NCBI RefSeq assembly: GCF_014193695.1
Contig: NZ_JACHZR010000001.1
Coordinates: 161,309 to 225,308, forward strand
DNA length: 64,000 bases
Direction: 5' to 3'
Source: Rhizobium sp. BK316
Lineage (GTDB): Bacteria; Pseudomonadota; Alphaproteobacteria; Rhizobiales; Rhizobiaceae
The notes under the pieces were generated by a model. It was not told where the DNA came from. It did no database searches and worked only from the letters and a program-made list of their open reading frames with translations. Shown here in pieces: positions 36,285 through 45,840 of the stretch (the stretch's first letter is position 1; each line of letters begins with the position of its first letter). Made by a program: the position numbers and the translations under genes.

Positions 36285-37358
36285 ATGCGACGTGTCTCTC
36301 TAATTCTTGGTCCTGTCGTCGGCGCGTTCCTTGCCTGCCAGGAAGGGACGGCGTTTGGGCAAGCGAACGATGCCGCAGCCCTCACGGTTGCCGTCGCGAG
36401 GCCTACCGAGCGAGAGTGGCCGGAAACGGTGCCTGCCAGCGGCTGGCTGAAACCCTGGCATGAGGCGATCAGCGCCGCGGAAGTCGGCGGCCTGCGTATC
36501 ACTGATGTCATGGTCGATGTCGGCTCTGTGGTGACGAAGGACCAGCCGCTTGCGCGACTTGCCGACGACACTGTCCGCGCTGATCTGCGAAAGGAGGAGG
36601 CCGCGCTCGCGACGGCGAAGGCCGATCTTGTCAAGGCCGAAACCAATGCCGAGCGCGCCCGAAGGATGAAGGGAAGCGGCGCCCTTTCGGATGAGAAGAT
36701 CACCGAGTATCTGAGCATCGAGCAGACTGCCATCGCCGGCGTCGAGTCCGCAGAGGCTTTACTGGAGAGCCAGCGGATCAAGCTCTCCCAGACCACTATA
36801 GTGGCCGTCGACGATGGTCTCATCACCTCTCGCTCCGCGCAGCTCGGCGCCGTCGTCGCGTCCGGCACGGAACTGTTCCGCCTTGTGCGCCAGCAGCGCG
36901 TCGAGTGGCAGGCCGAGGTTTCGGCGCGTTACAGGCCGCTCATCAAGGAAGGGTTGTCTGCGACGATTTTCGTTGCGGGACGCCAGCAGATAGAGGGAAC
37001 GGTTCGGCTCGTCGCGCCAACCGTCAGCACCGATACTGGCCGGGCGCTCATCTATATTTCTCTACCGGCCGAGGCGCATCCGCCCATAGGTCTTTATGCG
37101 ACCGGGCAGATCAAGCTCGGGATAGAGCCCGCCCTCACGGTACCCGAGGCCGCCATCGTCGTACGCGATGGCCTCAGCTACGTCTTTACCGTCGATGGAG
37201 CGCAGCGCGCTACGCGCATCCGCGTCGAGACCGGTCGTCGCAATGAAGGCGAGGTGGAGATTGCCTCCGGCCTGGACCGCTCGGCTGAAGTCGTGACGGC
37301 GGGCGGTGCCTTCCTTTCGGACGGGGCGCTCGTACGCCTGGAAGGAGCAGCGCGGTGA
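36285..37358 (+). CDS. RND efflux periplasmic adaptor (membrane fusion protein)
   Basis: A 357-residue HlyD/AcrA-type adaptor. The ATG at 36285 gives a signal peptide-like start (MRRVSLILGPVVGAFLACQE), with AAAGGA upstream; a longer frame adds 59 residues of unsuitable, basic sequence. The lipoyl/barrel-sandwich halves flank an Ala/Glu/Lys-rich coiled coil at about residues 95-160. The Cys in the signal region has no clear lipobox, so it is probably not lipidated. It overlaps the RND pump gene by 4 nt (GTGA). Confidence 0.85.
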   Translation: MRRVSLILGPVVGAFLACQEGTAFGQANDAAALTVAVARPTEREWPETVPASGWLKPWHEAISAAEVGGLRITDVMVDVGSVVTKDQPLARLADDTVRADLRKEEAALATAKADLVKAETNAERARRMKGSGALSDEKITEYLSIEQTAIAGVESAEALLESQRIKLSQTTIVAVDDGLITSRSAQLGAVVASGTELFRLVRQQRVEWQAEVSARYRPLIKEGLSATIFVAGRQQIEGTVRLVAPTVSTDTGRALIYISLPAEAHPPIGLYATGQIKLGIEPALTVPEAAIVVRDGLSYVFTVDGAQRATRIRVETGRRNEGEVEIASGLDRSAEVVTAGGAFLSDGALVRLEGAAR

Positions 37359-40300
37359 ACTTCTCCGCCTGGTCAATTCGCAATCCGGTCCCCTCTATCC
37401 TTCTGTTCATCCTCCTGACCGTCGGTGGTCTCATCGCCTTTGCTCGACTTGGGGTTCAGAATTTTCCGGACATGGATCTCCCGACGATCCGGATCAACGC
37501 TACCCTCGAGGGGGCAGCACCCGCCCAACTTGAAACGGAAGTCGCTCGCAAGATCGAGGACAAATTAGCCTCGCTCAACCTCCTCGATCACGTCGCGACC
37601 ACGATCACGGACGGCACCGTCGCCATCAACGTATCGTTTCAGCTTGGAAAGGATGGGGAGGAAGCGCTCAATGAAGTGCGCAACGCCGTCGACAGCGCGA
37701 GCGGAGATCTTCCTCAGGCCATGCAGGCGCCGAGCGTGATGCGGGAGACGGTTCAAGGGTCAACGCTCGCCGCCTACGCGGTGCGATCGACACGACTCGA
37801 CCGGACGGAGCTTTCCTGGTTCGTCGACAACGATTTGACAAAGGCCTTGCTTGCCGTTCCGGGCGTCGGCAATGTCAGCCGTGTCGGCGGCGTCGACCGT
37901 GAGGTCCATATCGATCTCGACCCGCAACTGATGGGTTCGCTCAACATCAGCGCCGCGACCATTTCGTCAAGGCTGAGATCCGTGCAATCCGACACGTCAG
38001 GCGGACGAGGGGATATCGGAGGAAGCAAACAAGCGATCCGGACACTCGGCGCGGTTTCCTCGATCGAGAAGCTGAAGGCGCTCGCAATTCCGCTTCCTGG
38101 CGGCGCCTTGATGCGCCTTGACGAAATCGGCACGGTGACGGACAGCTTCGCCGACCGCTCGTCCATCGCCTATCTGGACGGCGAACCCGTGATTGCGGTC
38201 CAGGTCAAACGCTCGAACGGCTTTTCCGACACGGCCGTCGCCGCGGCCATCGCGACGGCAATGAAGGACTTCGCCAAGGGCAATCCCGATGTCGAGATCG
38301 TCGAGGCCTACAGCACCGTCGGGCCGATCATTGAAAATTACGACGTCTCCATGCACATGCTCTACGAGGGTGCGATTCTCGCAGTCGTCGTGATTTGGTT
38401 CTTCCTGCGCGACTGGCGCGCGACCCTTCTGTCTGCAGTGGCGCTGCCGCTGTCCGTCATTCCGACGTTCCTTGTCATGTATCTGGCAGATTTCAGCCTC
38501 AACACCATCACGCTGCTTGCGCTTTCTCTGGTGGTGGGCATCCTCGTCGACGATGCGATCGTTGAGATCGAGAACATCGCGCGCCACCTGAAGATGGGCA
38601 AATCGGCAAAGGAGGCTGCGCTCGAGGCAGCAGACGAGATCGGCCTTGCCGTCATTGCCACGACGTTGACGCTCGTCGCGGTATTCCTGCCGACGGCTTT
38701 CATGGGCGGCATTCCGGGTCTGATTTTCCGGCAGTTCGGCGTGACGGCAGCCGTCGCAGTGCTTGCCTCGCTGGTCGTCGCGCGCCTTTTGACGCCGATG
38801 ATGGCGGCCTACGTGATGAAAGCACATCCGGTCGAGGCCAGGGATGGCCGCATCATGCGCACCTACATGGCCTTCGTCAAAACCTGCCTGCGTCGCCGCA
38901 AGCTGACCACGGTCGGCGTGCTGCTTTTCCTCGGCCTCTCACTGGCGACAATTCCCCTGCTGAGTTCCGGCTTCCTGCCGGCCTCGGATGATGCACAGAC
39001 GCAGGTGACCGTTACGCTGCAACCCGGCACAACGATCGAGCAGACGGATGCGACCGCGCGCCGCGCCGCCGATATCGTCTCCGGCATGCCGGACGTGACG
39101 CATGTCTTTACCGCGGTCGGAAGCGTCTCTTCGAGCGATCTTCTGGAATCGTCCACGACGCTCGACACGGCGACCGCATCCCTGACCGTCACTCTGAGAA
39201 GGGTCGACGAGCGAAAGCAGAGCCAGGGAACCATCGAAAGCGAAATCAGACAGGCGCTTGCCGTTCTGCCCGGCGCGAGGATTGCGGTCGGCACGGGCGG
39301 CAATGGCACGACACTCGCAATCACACTCGCGAGCGACGATTCCGACGCTCTCGACAAGGCGGCAAGCGCCCTCGAAGAACAGTTGCGAACCTTGCCGGGC
39401 ATTGGCGCCGTGACATCCAGCGCCTCGCTCCAGGCGCCGGAGATACAGATCGTTCCAGATCTCGATCGAGCTGCTGCCCTCGGGATTACCGCAGAGTCGA
39501 TCTCCGAGGCGGTCCGCGTGGCAACAAGCGGCGATTATTCCTCATTCCTTCCCAAGCTCAACTTGCCGCAACGCCAGCTCGCCATCAGGGTACAGTTTGA
39601 TCCGAGCAACCGGACAACGCTCGACGACATCGCCAATCTTCGCATTGCCGGCAGCAGGGGCAGTGTCGATCTCGGCTCGGTTGCCGACATCCGGATCGGT
39701 GGCACCCCATCGCAGATCAGCCGGGTCGATCGATCCCGCAACGTCACGCTCTCGGTCGAGCTCAATGGTCGCATCCTTAGCGATGTTTATCGCGAGGCTG
39801 AGGGGTTGCCGGCGCTCCGCAACCTTCCCGAAGGCGTAAAGCTCATCGAGCAGGGCGAACTGGAGCGAAGCTCCGAACTCTTCGACAGTTTTGGCATTGC
39901 CATGGCGATCGGCGTGTTCTGCATCTATGCAGTCCTGGTCCTGCTTTTCCATGACTTCCTTCAGCCGCTGACGATCCTTATGGCGCTTCCCTTGTCGCTT
40001 GGCGGGGCTCTTCTGCCGCTCGTGCTGACCGGCACCGCCTTCTCGATGCCGGTGGTCATCGGCCTGCTCATGCTGATGGGCGTCGTGACGAAGAACTCGA
40101 TCCTGCTGGTCGAATACGCGATCATGTCAAGGCGCGCAGGTTTCTCGCGCTTCGATGCCCTTGTCGACGCATGCCACAAACGCGCCCGCCCGATCGTCAT
40201 GACGACGATCGCCATGGCAGGCGGCATGCTGCCCGTGGCGTTCAGCCTGAGCGGCGGCGATGCGAGCTTTCGTCAGCCGATGGCAATCATCGTCATCGGC

Positions 40301-40492
40301 GGCCTGATGACCTCAACCGTTCTCAGCCTCGTGGTCATCCCTGTCATGTTCACTTTCGTCGATGACTTTCTCCAGTTTCTCAAGCGATCTACCGGGACGG
40401 GACAGCGCGGGGATTTGCCGACAGATGCCAAACGGACAGCAAGTGGGGTCGATCCGGAGGACCGGAGCAACATAATGCGCGCGGCGGAATGA
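37355..40492 (+). CDS. RND-family efflux transporter (AcrB/MexB-like)
   Basis: A 1045-residue inner-membrane pump of full RND length with a GTG start preceded by GAAGGAG. Membrane-domain motifs are visible: LALSLVVGILVDDAIVEIEN near residue 385 carries the adjacent Asp pair of the proton relay, and GVVTKNSILLVEYA near 909 is the second repeat. Two large periplasmic loops cover about residues 30-330 and 550-860. With the adaptor it should form a drug, solvent or metabolite exporter. No outer-membrane channel gene is nearby, so it would recruit a TolC-like protein encoded elsewhere. Confidence 0.93.
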   Translation: MNFSAWSIRNPVPSILLFILLTVGGLIAFARLGVQNFPDMDLPTIRINATLEGAAPAQLETEVARKIEDKLASLNLLDHVATTITDGTVAINVSFQLGKDGEEALNEVRNAVDSASGDLPQAMQAPSVMRETVQGSTLAAYAVRSTRLDRTELSWFVDNDLTKALLAVPGVGNVSRVGGVDREVHIDLDPQLMGSLNISAATISSRLRSVQSDTSGGRGDIGGSKQAIRTLGAVSSIEKLKALAIPLPGGALMRLDEIGTVTDSFADRSSIAYLDGEPVIAVQVKRSNGFSDTAVAAAIATAMKDFAKGNPDVEIVEAYSTVGPIIENYDVSMHMLYEGAILAVVVIWFFLRDWRATLLSAVALPLSVIPTFLVMYLADFSLNTITLLALSLVVGILVDDAIVEIENIARHLKMGKSAKEAALEAADEIGLAVIATTLTLVAVFLPTAFMGGIPGLIFRQFGVTAAVAVLASLVVARLLTPMMAAYVMKAHPVEARDGRIMRTYMAFVKTCLRRRKLTTVGVLLFLGLSLATIPLLSSGFLPASDDAQTQVTVTLQPGTTIEQTDATARRAADIVSGMPDVTHVFTAVGSVSSSDLLESSTTLDTATASLTVTLRRVDERKQSQGTIESEIRQALAVLPGARIAVGTGGNGTTLAITLASDDSDALDKAASALEEQLRTLPGIGAVTSSASLQAPEIQIVPDLDRAAALGITAESISEAVRVATSGDYSSFLPKLNLPQRQLAIRVQFDPSNRTTLDDIANLRIAGSRGSVDLGSVADIRIGGTPSQISRVDRSRNVTLSVELNGRILSDVYREAEGLPALRNLPEGVKLIEQGELERSSELFDSFGIAMAIGVFCIYAVLVLLFHDFLQPLTILMALPLSLGGALLPLVLTGTAFSMPVVIGLLMLMGVVTKNSILLVEYAIMSRRAGFSRFDALVDACHKRARPIVMTTIAMAGGMLPVAFSLSGGDASFRQPMAIIVIGGLMTSTVLSLVVIPVMFTFVDDFLQFLKRSTGTGQRGDLPTDAKRTASGVDPEDRSNIMRAAE

Positions 40493-41040
40493 AGCTGCGT
40501 GAAAGATGGAAACGGGCCGATCGCCGCTGCCGAGGATGAGTTGATGGCGGCGGCCCGCCAGGGATCGCACCGGTCGCGTCGGCTTAAAAAGGTCGCCGGC
40601 GCGCTCATAGGCAACTAAATCGGCCAAGTCCGGAGCCTCCATGCTCGGCTCCATCGAACGATCTGTACCTTTCACGGGCCTAGACGAGCGATGTCGCACC
40701 GCGGCAATGAGGATTGTCTGTGTGCAAAGAAATCCGGTCCAGACAAATGCCGGGCCAGACGCCATCGCGCGACGTTGATGATCGACATCTCAATCTCTTT
40801 TTGTATCTGCCCGTGCCGAACATACATCCGGTACCGTTGCGGGTAGTGGGGTCATGCGCCGGAACTGATCGCTTCTGTTCCGGGCACGACGAAATCCGCC
40901 GACATCAAGGATGTCGGCGGTGACAGATCAGACGAGTATGAAATGCGGCCGTGTGTTGCATCGGGTGCCGGGTGTGTCGATCGGCGATCCGAGCCGATAA
41001 ATCGGCACGAGAGACCAGCAGGAGTTTTCGTCGACCAGGC
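40493..41040. other. 548-bp gap with a perfect hairpin
   Basis: No supported gene. CCGCCGACATC (40896-40906) and GATGTCGGCGG (40910-40920) form a perfect 11-bp stem with a 3-nt loop between the RND gene and the convergent lipoprotein gene. It lacks a T-run and may be a weak terminator. A 39-codon GTG ORF at 40499-40618 follows the RND stop, with no ribosome site. Confidence 0.45.
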
Positions 41041-41922
41041 TCACGGTGTCCATTGGCCCACAACGGCAGGCTGTTTGTCGGTCCAGGACGGCGGCAATCC
41101 GATTTGCGAGGCCGCGAAGTCTTTCACGCCGGGTGACCGGCCGAACCGCTCGCAGGCCGCATATTTCGGTTTCCCGCCAAGGCTGGACTTGATCTTCTGT
41201 CCCGACGGGATCCTGGGCAGACCCTTGTACGGCGTCTTTCCGGTGACAAGCATTTTAGAGAAATCGCCGCCGAAGCTCGATGCCAGCGAGTAGGCGTCTC
41301 CGATCTGGGAGGCACGAGCGCCCGTGGTGATGGCGTTCGCACCCTTGGACCACACCATGGCGCCCACCTGCTTGCCGTCCCTCGTCGTCGCTTCGGCCTC
41401 AACCGCAAGGCCACCGAGGCCCATTGGAAGTCGTGGAACCGGAACGGGAGAGACGAGCGACGCCCCGAGCGAGGTCGCCGTCGACAGGCCGGCCACGGTG
41501 GCGTTGGTCGGGACAATGCGGGTGACGGTCGCGTGGATGACGATATCGGCGTTCTCCCTCTGGTCGACGACCTGGAAGCGATCGCTGACGCCAATGCAGA
41601 GGGCGCGGCTGATCACGTTGGCGACGAGCGCGGAGTCGGACGGCTTCTTGATGGAAGGTGCAGCGTTCGGCGAAATCTGTGTCGGCTCTATGTAGACCGT
41701 CTTGTTGACGACGAGGTCGCCTGGATCGACCTTGAATTTTGCCTTCGTGAATTTTCCGTTGTTCGACGTCAGACCGCTATAGGAGGTCAGCGTGTTTGCC
41801 TCTTCGAGAGGTACGGCGGCGCAACCCGCGACGGTCGACAGCAAAAGGCAGGAAAAGAGGGCCGAAGCGGCCGGACTGCATAGGGCGCGAGCGCGTGCCG
41901 GGCCGATACGGGAATTTGACAT
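41041..41922 (-). CDS. DUF3313-family outer-membrane-type lipoprotein
   Basis: A 293-residue predicted lipoprotein. The ATG at 41922 follows AGGAGAACGAA. A long signal peptide ends in a lipobox LSTVAGC near residue 35, so Cys35 would be lipidated. The mature part contains LTSYSGLTSNNGKFTKAKF and a DIVIHATVTRIVPT block, consistent with DUF3313 proteins, whose function is unknown. It follows the patatin-like lipoprotein gene by 38 nt on the same strand, so the two envelope lipoproteins are probably one operon. Confidence 0.75.
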   Translation of the reverse strand: MSNSRIGPARARALCSPAASALFSCLLLSTVAGCAAVPLEEANTLTSYSGLTSNNGKFTKAKFKVDPGDLVVNKTVYIEPTQISPNAAPSIKKPSDSALVANVISRALCIGVSDRFQVVDQRENADIVIHATVTRIVPTNATVAGLSTATSLGASLVSPVPVPRLPMGLGGLAVEAEATTRDGKQVGAMVWSKGANAITTGARASQIGDAYSLASSFGGDFSKMLVTGKTPYKGLPRIPSGQKIKSSLGGKPKYAACERFGRSPGVKDFAASQIGLPPSWTDKQPAVVGQWTP

Positions 41923-41960
41923 TTCGTTCTCCTGTGGTTCATGGGGAAGGGCGGGCGAGG

Positions 41961-43118
41961 TCATTGCGTCGGCTGAGGGGGAAGGACAGCTGCCAGATCG
42001 GTGAAGATCGGCTTGTCTTTCCAAAGACTGCCGTTCGCCATCCTCGCGTAGCCGAGGTTGAAGACGGCGCGCATGTAATTGGTGTTGAACGGGTCGGTCA
42101 TCTTGTAGGGGAGTTGCGTGTCGATCGCGGCGACGCGGAAGCGAATGCCGTTTTTGTGGGCGTAGACATAGGTGGCAACCAGGGCGCTGCGCGTCTGGGA
42201 TTTGATGAGGGCCGAACTTGCCCTCGCCATGACCGCCAGGGTGTTGTTCGTTGTCGTCGAAAACTCCGGCATGAGCGCGTTGTTGACGATGACGTACATG
42301 TTCAGCTTCAGGCCCGTTGACCACGCATTCTGCTGCGGACTGGCCATCCACCCTTCCGGGATCGTCAGGATCTGCGAGGACGAACCCCCGTCGGAGTGCA
42401 TCTCCTCGAACTCCTGGCCGTTGGCCTTGACCTTGATGAGCACTGCCGGAAAAATGCCGGGAATGCTCGCCGAGGCGATGATGACATCCTGGAAAAGCTT
42501 CAGTGCATCGGGCCGGCCGCTGGCGGCGATGGCACCCATGTTCCAGATTACGGCTCTTTGGGAATCAAGATTCGAGGTCAGGATGAGCAGGCGGCGACCC
42601 TTGCGGTGCTCGGCTGCGATTTTCTCCAGGATTTCGTCGGTGAGATGCCGCTCGACCATGCGGCGCAGTGGCTGCTGTTTCAGGAGGCTTGCGCCCAGCA
42701 GGCCTTTCGGGAGGAAATCCGCGTCGACCAGTTCCTTGGCGATGCCGCTGGTATAAAGATTGATGAGCGTGTCGTCATAGGCAGGGCCGAGGAAGGCCAG
42801 GGGCGCAATCAGCGCACCCGTGCTGACGCCGCTGACGATATCGAATTGCGGCCGGTCACCCTTGTCCGACCAGGCCTTCAGCGCCCCGACGCTGAACGCG
42901 CCTCCAGCGCCTCCACCCGACAGCACCAGATAGTTGACGTCCTTGTGCCTCGGGACGCTCAGCCAGACACGTGCATCGGACACCTGCCCGGTCGTGTCGG
43001 CATAGGTCCGGATGTCGCCAAAGCCAGCGATACTGGCGTTTGCCGCGGCGGTCGGGCTGTAGGCAACCCGATCCGGCGCCATGCAGCCGGCCAGAAGGAC
43101 CAGCACGAAGATGGCCAT
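41961..43118 (-). CDS. Patatin-like phospholipase, predicted lipoprotein
   Basis: A patatin-family lipid acyl hydrolase of about 385 residues from this start. The oxyanion loop GGGAGGAF is near residue 67, the nucleophile motif GVSTG (GxSxG) near 97 and the catalytic Asp in SDGGSS near 239. A lipobox (VLVLLAGC) directly follows the Met at 43118, which is why this start is preferred over the frame's earlier GTG at 43223. A TTG at 43130 with AGGG upstream is another option. Lipidation would place the enzyme in the periplasm or on the outer membrane. The substrate is unknown. Confidence 0.8.
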   Translation of the reverse strand: MAIFVLVLLAGCMAPDRVAYSPTAAANASIAGFGDIRTYADTTGQVSDARVWLSVPRHKDVNYLVLSGGGAGGAFSVGALKAWSDKGDRPQFDIVSGVSTGALIAPLAFLGPAYDDTLINLYTSGIAKELVDADFLPKGLLGASLLKQQPLRRMVERHLTDEILEKIAAEHRKGRRLLILTSNLDSQRAVIWNMGAIAASGRPDALKLFQDVIIASASIPGIFPAVLIKVKANGQEFEEMHSDGGSSSQILTIPEGWMASPQQNAWSTGLKLNMYVIVNNALMPEFSTTTNNTLAVMARASSALIKSQTRSALVATYVYAHKNGIRFRVAAIDTQLPYKMTDPFNTNYMRAVFNLGYARMANGSLWKDKPIFTDLAAVLPPQPTQ

Positions 43119-43492
43119 CAGTCGAATCAAGTTTGTCGCCCTGTGTTCAGCCACGGAGCAGGTTGCTAGTGAATCGCCACCGGCCGTGGAGCGTCGTCCC
43201 GCAGACATCCTTTCGGATCGCACCTGACGGCATTAATCCGGATTCCGGATTGCCTTGGATTACGTGTTGTTAAGAGTTGTTGCGCGACCGAATCCGACAC
43301 AGGCGGATCGAGGGTGTCACGCTCCGTAGAGTGTCCGGCCGTCCGCTCCAAGGCCGCGGCGGACATGCGGAATCCTCGCCCGGTCCCTAGCAACAAATCT
43401 TGAACAAACGCCTTGCTTTTGCCGCGGGTTCGACATGCGTGCGCTCCCTGCAGCGCCTATCGATGAGGAGAACAAGTCAGCAGGAGACGATC

Positions 43493-43696
43493 ATGCCCCA
43501 TGTTGAGATGACAATCGCCGATGTGTTGAACGACCCGTTGATAGGACAATTGCTGCGCGCCGACGGCGTGTCTGTCGAAGAATTCGAAATTCTGCTTCAG
43601 AATGCAGCGCGTTCTCAGTCTGCTTCACGAAATCCCGGTCGCGTTCCGTGGGAGGGAAGGGCAGTCAGTCCTGCGCTATCGCAACCTCGGGGGTGA
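43493..43696 (+). CDS. Small hypothetical protein, 67 aa
   Basis: A 67-residue ORF whose ATG at 43493 has AGGAGA six nt upstream. The first 40 residues (MTIADVLNDPLIGQLLRADG region) look like a genuine short helical protein of a type seen in rhizobia, while the Arg/Pro-rich tail looks unconstrained. The last 32 nt overlap the 3' end of the convergent response regulator. The tail may reflect a frameshift that removed the original stop. No function can be assigned. Confidence 0.5.
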   Translation: MPHVEMTIADVLNDPLIGQLLRADGVSVEEFEILLQNAARSQSASRNPGRVPWEGRAVSPALSQPRG

Positions 43697-44411
43697 ATAT
43701 ATAGCCGCCGAGCCGCACGGTCTTGATGAAGGTCGGGTCCTTATAGTCGGGCTCGATCTTTTGGCGCACGCGGCTGACATGCACATCGATGCTGCGCTCG
43801 ACCGGGCCGGCGGAACCGGCGTGGGTGCGGGCAAGAATTTCCTGGCGATTCATAACCTGCCGCGGGTTCTGACAGAACACCAACAGCACGTCGAACTCCG
43901 CCGTCGTCAGTGACACGTGCACACCTTCACTGTCGGTCAATTCCCGTGTGACCGGGTCGATGCGCCAGCCTGCAAACGTCATTGCCTCCTGTACCGGCTT
44001 TACCTGCAGCGCGTATGACGACCGCCTCAGGAGCGCCTTTATCCTTGCAAGGAGTTCTCTCGAGTTGAATGGTTTGGTGACATAGTCGTCGGCCCCCAAT
44101 TCCAGGCCGATGACCCTGTCGATTTCCTTCGTCAAGGCCGTCAGCATCAAAATCGGGACCGTGCTCGACGATCTGATCCGCCGGCAGATACTGAAGCCGT
44201 CCTCGCCAGGCAGCATGCCGTCGAGAACGATGACCTGGAATTCCTTCTTTTTCAGGACCCGATCCATTTCCATTGCCGATCCGACCGCTTCGGCGGCGTA
44301 GCCCGCCTCCTTCATCAGGTCGATCAACATGCTTGCAATATCGCGATCGTCCTCGACAATGAGGATGCGCGTTGGGGCGTGGGTGGAAGCGTTGATTGCG
44401 GTACTGTTCAT
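43665..44411 (-). CDS. OmpR-family response regulator
   Basis: A 248-residue two-component response regulator. The receiver domain (about residues 14-130) has the acidic pair in IVEDDRD, phospho-acceptor Asp in VLDGMLPGEDG near residue 59, the switch Thr in MLTALT and the conserved Lys in DDYVTKPF. A winged-helix DNA-binding domain follows, with LTTAEFDVLLVFC near 168 and RVRQKIEPD near 219. No kinase is directly adjacent; the EnvZ-type kinase at 49354-50700 is the nearest candidate partner. The MipA/OmpV gene is next on the same strand upstream. Confidence 0.92.
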   Translation of the reverse strand: MNSTAINASTHAPTRILIVEDDRDIASMLIDLMKEAGYAAEAVGSAMEMDRVLKKKEFQVIVLDGMLPGEDGFSICRRIRSSSTVPILMLTALTKEIDRVIGLELGADDYVTKPFNSRELLARIKALLRRSSYALQVKPVQEAMTFAGWRIDPVTRELTDSEGVHVSLTTAEFDVLLVFCQNPRQVMNRQEILARTHAGSAGPVERSIDVHVSRVRQKIEPDYKDPTFIKTVRLGGYIFTPEVAIAQD

Positions 44412-44700
44412 TATCGGCGCCTGAATTCAAGAGAGCGTTCGCTTCGGATCACGTTTATCAGCAAAGTCGTATGCATCTGGTTTCCATGTTTTCACGGACA
44501 TGCGGGGCGTTGCCGAAAGTGTCGTGGCTCGGCGATAGTCGAAGCGAAGCAAGACACAGCCTGTTGGCCGCCTGGGAGGTTGGCGCCGTTCACGCCTGAG
44601 CGCGACCGAGCCAATTCCGACTGCGACCCTAACATGACGTTGACTATCTCGGTAGCCGACCTTCCTCCACGTCCCCGCACGATCTGGTTCGGTAACGCTG

Positions 44701-45549
44701 CTAAAACTTGTAACCGACGAACATCATCATGGAAGGCTGGATATCTTTCTGGCTTACCGGGCTTTTCCTGGCGTCGCCGGTTAAAATCCCGAGTTCGGCC
44801 TGGCCGCGAATAAACCAGTGCTCGGACGCCATATAGGTGACGGAGGCGCTGAGGTCGACGCGCTTGAAGCCGGCCCCAGCGTCAAACTCGTCAAGGCCGG
44901 ATCTTGCTGACTGCAGCGGAGTGACGCCAAAGTAGGATCTCATGTACTTGCCGTCAGCCCAGGTGGCCGAGGCGCCGGCGGAGAAGATGAACCGCCCGGC
45001 AAAATGCGAGTATTCCGCACCGAACTTGCCGGTGAGACCGTCGCTGCCGCCGATGATCTTGTCGATACCCGCGCTCAGTTCGATTGGTCCAAGCTCATAG
45101 GAGATGGCGGCTCCGACGACGCCGGCGTCGTCGATATCGCCAAGTCCCTCCAGATGACTGCTGTCATCTTCGTCTCGCCCGAACTCAATGCCACCTCTGG
45201 CGCTGACCTTGAAATTCTCCACCTTGTAGAGATCGACTGACACCCCGCCCGGGCCGAGGTGAACATAATCATTGAAGAACGTCGCCGAGATGAAAGGGAC
45301 CGGCATGACCTTGAAGTCTTTCGATCCCTCGAATTTCGGGCCGTATATGGCTCCGGCACCGACGACGACGTCCCAATCGTGAAATTTGCCGCGCCAGCCG
45401 CTCGGGCGCTCGCCATCCGAACCCGGTGCCATCGGCTCACCGGCACTATAGGCATCGGCATCCGCGGCTTCAGCCATATTGCTCGTTGCCAGGGGCATAG
45501 CCAACGCCGACACTATGACCAAGCCGGTATTTCTAATCATAAAAGACAA
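44701..45549 (-). CDS. MipA/OmpV-family outer-membrane protein
   Basis: About 282 residues with a Sec signal peptide (TGLVIVSALAMPLATSNMAEA) and a beta-rich mature part ending in the aromatic FVGYKF, typical of an outer-membrane barrel. Features such as VVGAGAIYGPKFEGS and VMPVPFISATFFNDYVHLGP match the MipA/OmpV family. The TTG at 45549 has AGGAG six nt upstream; the ATG at 45540 is 15 nt from the same site, so TTG is preferred. It lies between an OmpR-type regulator and a divergent glycosyltransferase, in an envelope-related neighbourhood. Confidence 0.85.
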   Translation of the reverse strand: MSFMIRNTGLVIVSALAMPLATSNMAEAADADAYSAGEPMAPGSDGERPSGWRGKFHDWDVVVGAGAIYGPKFEGSKDFKVMPVPFISATFFNDYVHLGPGGVSVDLYKVENFKVSARGGIEFGRDEDDSSHLEGLGDIDDAGVVGAAISYELGPIELSAGIDKIIGGSDGLTGKFGAEYSHFAGRFIFSAGASATWADGKYMRSYFGVTPLQSARSGLDEFDAGAGFKRVDLSASVTYMASEHWFIRGQAELGILTGDARKSPVSQKDIQPSMMMFVGYKF

Positions 45550-45840
45550 CGTTCGCTCCTGGGATGTTTGTTTGCCACGTCGCGCTGCGACCGCGCGGAA
45601 GGTGCGTGAAAACGGCTTTGGAATGAATTTTGTCTTGTTAAGAGATGTTTCGGCTGAAGCAGGGCTCGAAACGCTTCGCGTATCGGCGGTCCGCTCCCGC
45701 AGGTCGCCCGCCGTCCGGCAACAAATCGCAGCAGGCGTTAACATCACTTAAAACTGCTCCATCCTCCGAACCGCTACTTCCAGGCCGTCGTGCCGCCGGG
45801 GTTCCCCGATCGCGCCGAGAAAAATAGCCTGGAGAGATTC

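Noticed and set aside
40499..40618. 39-codon GTG ORF right after the RND gene
   Set aside because: No ribosome site, no recognisable family, and too short to support from sequence alone.
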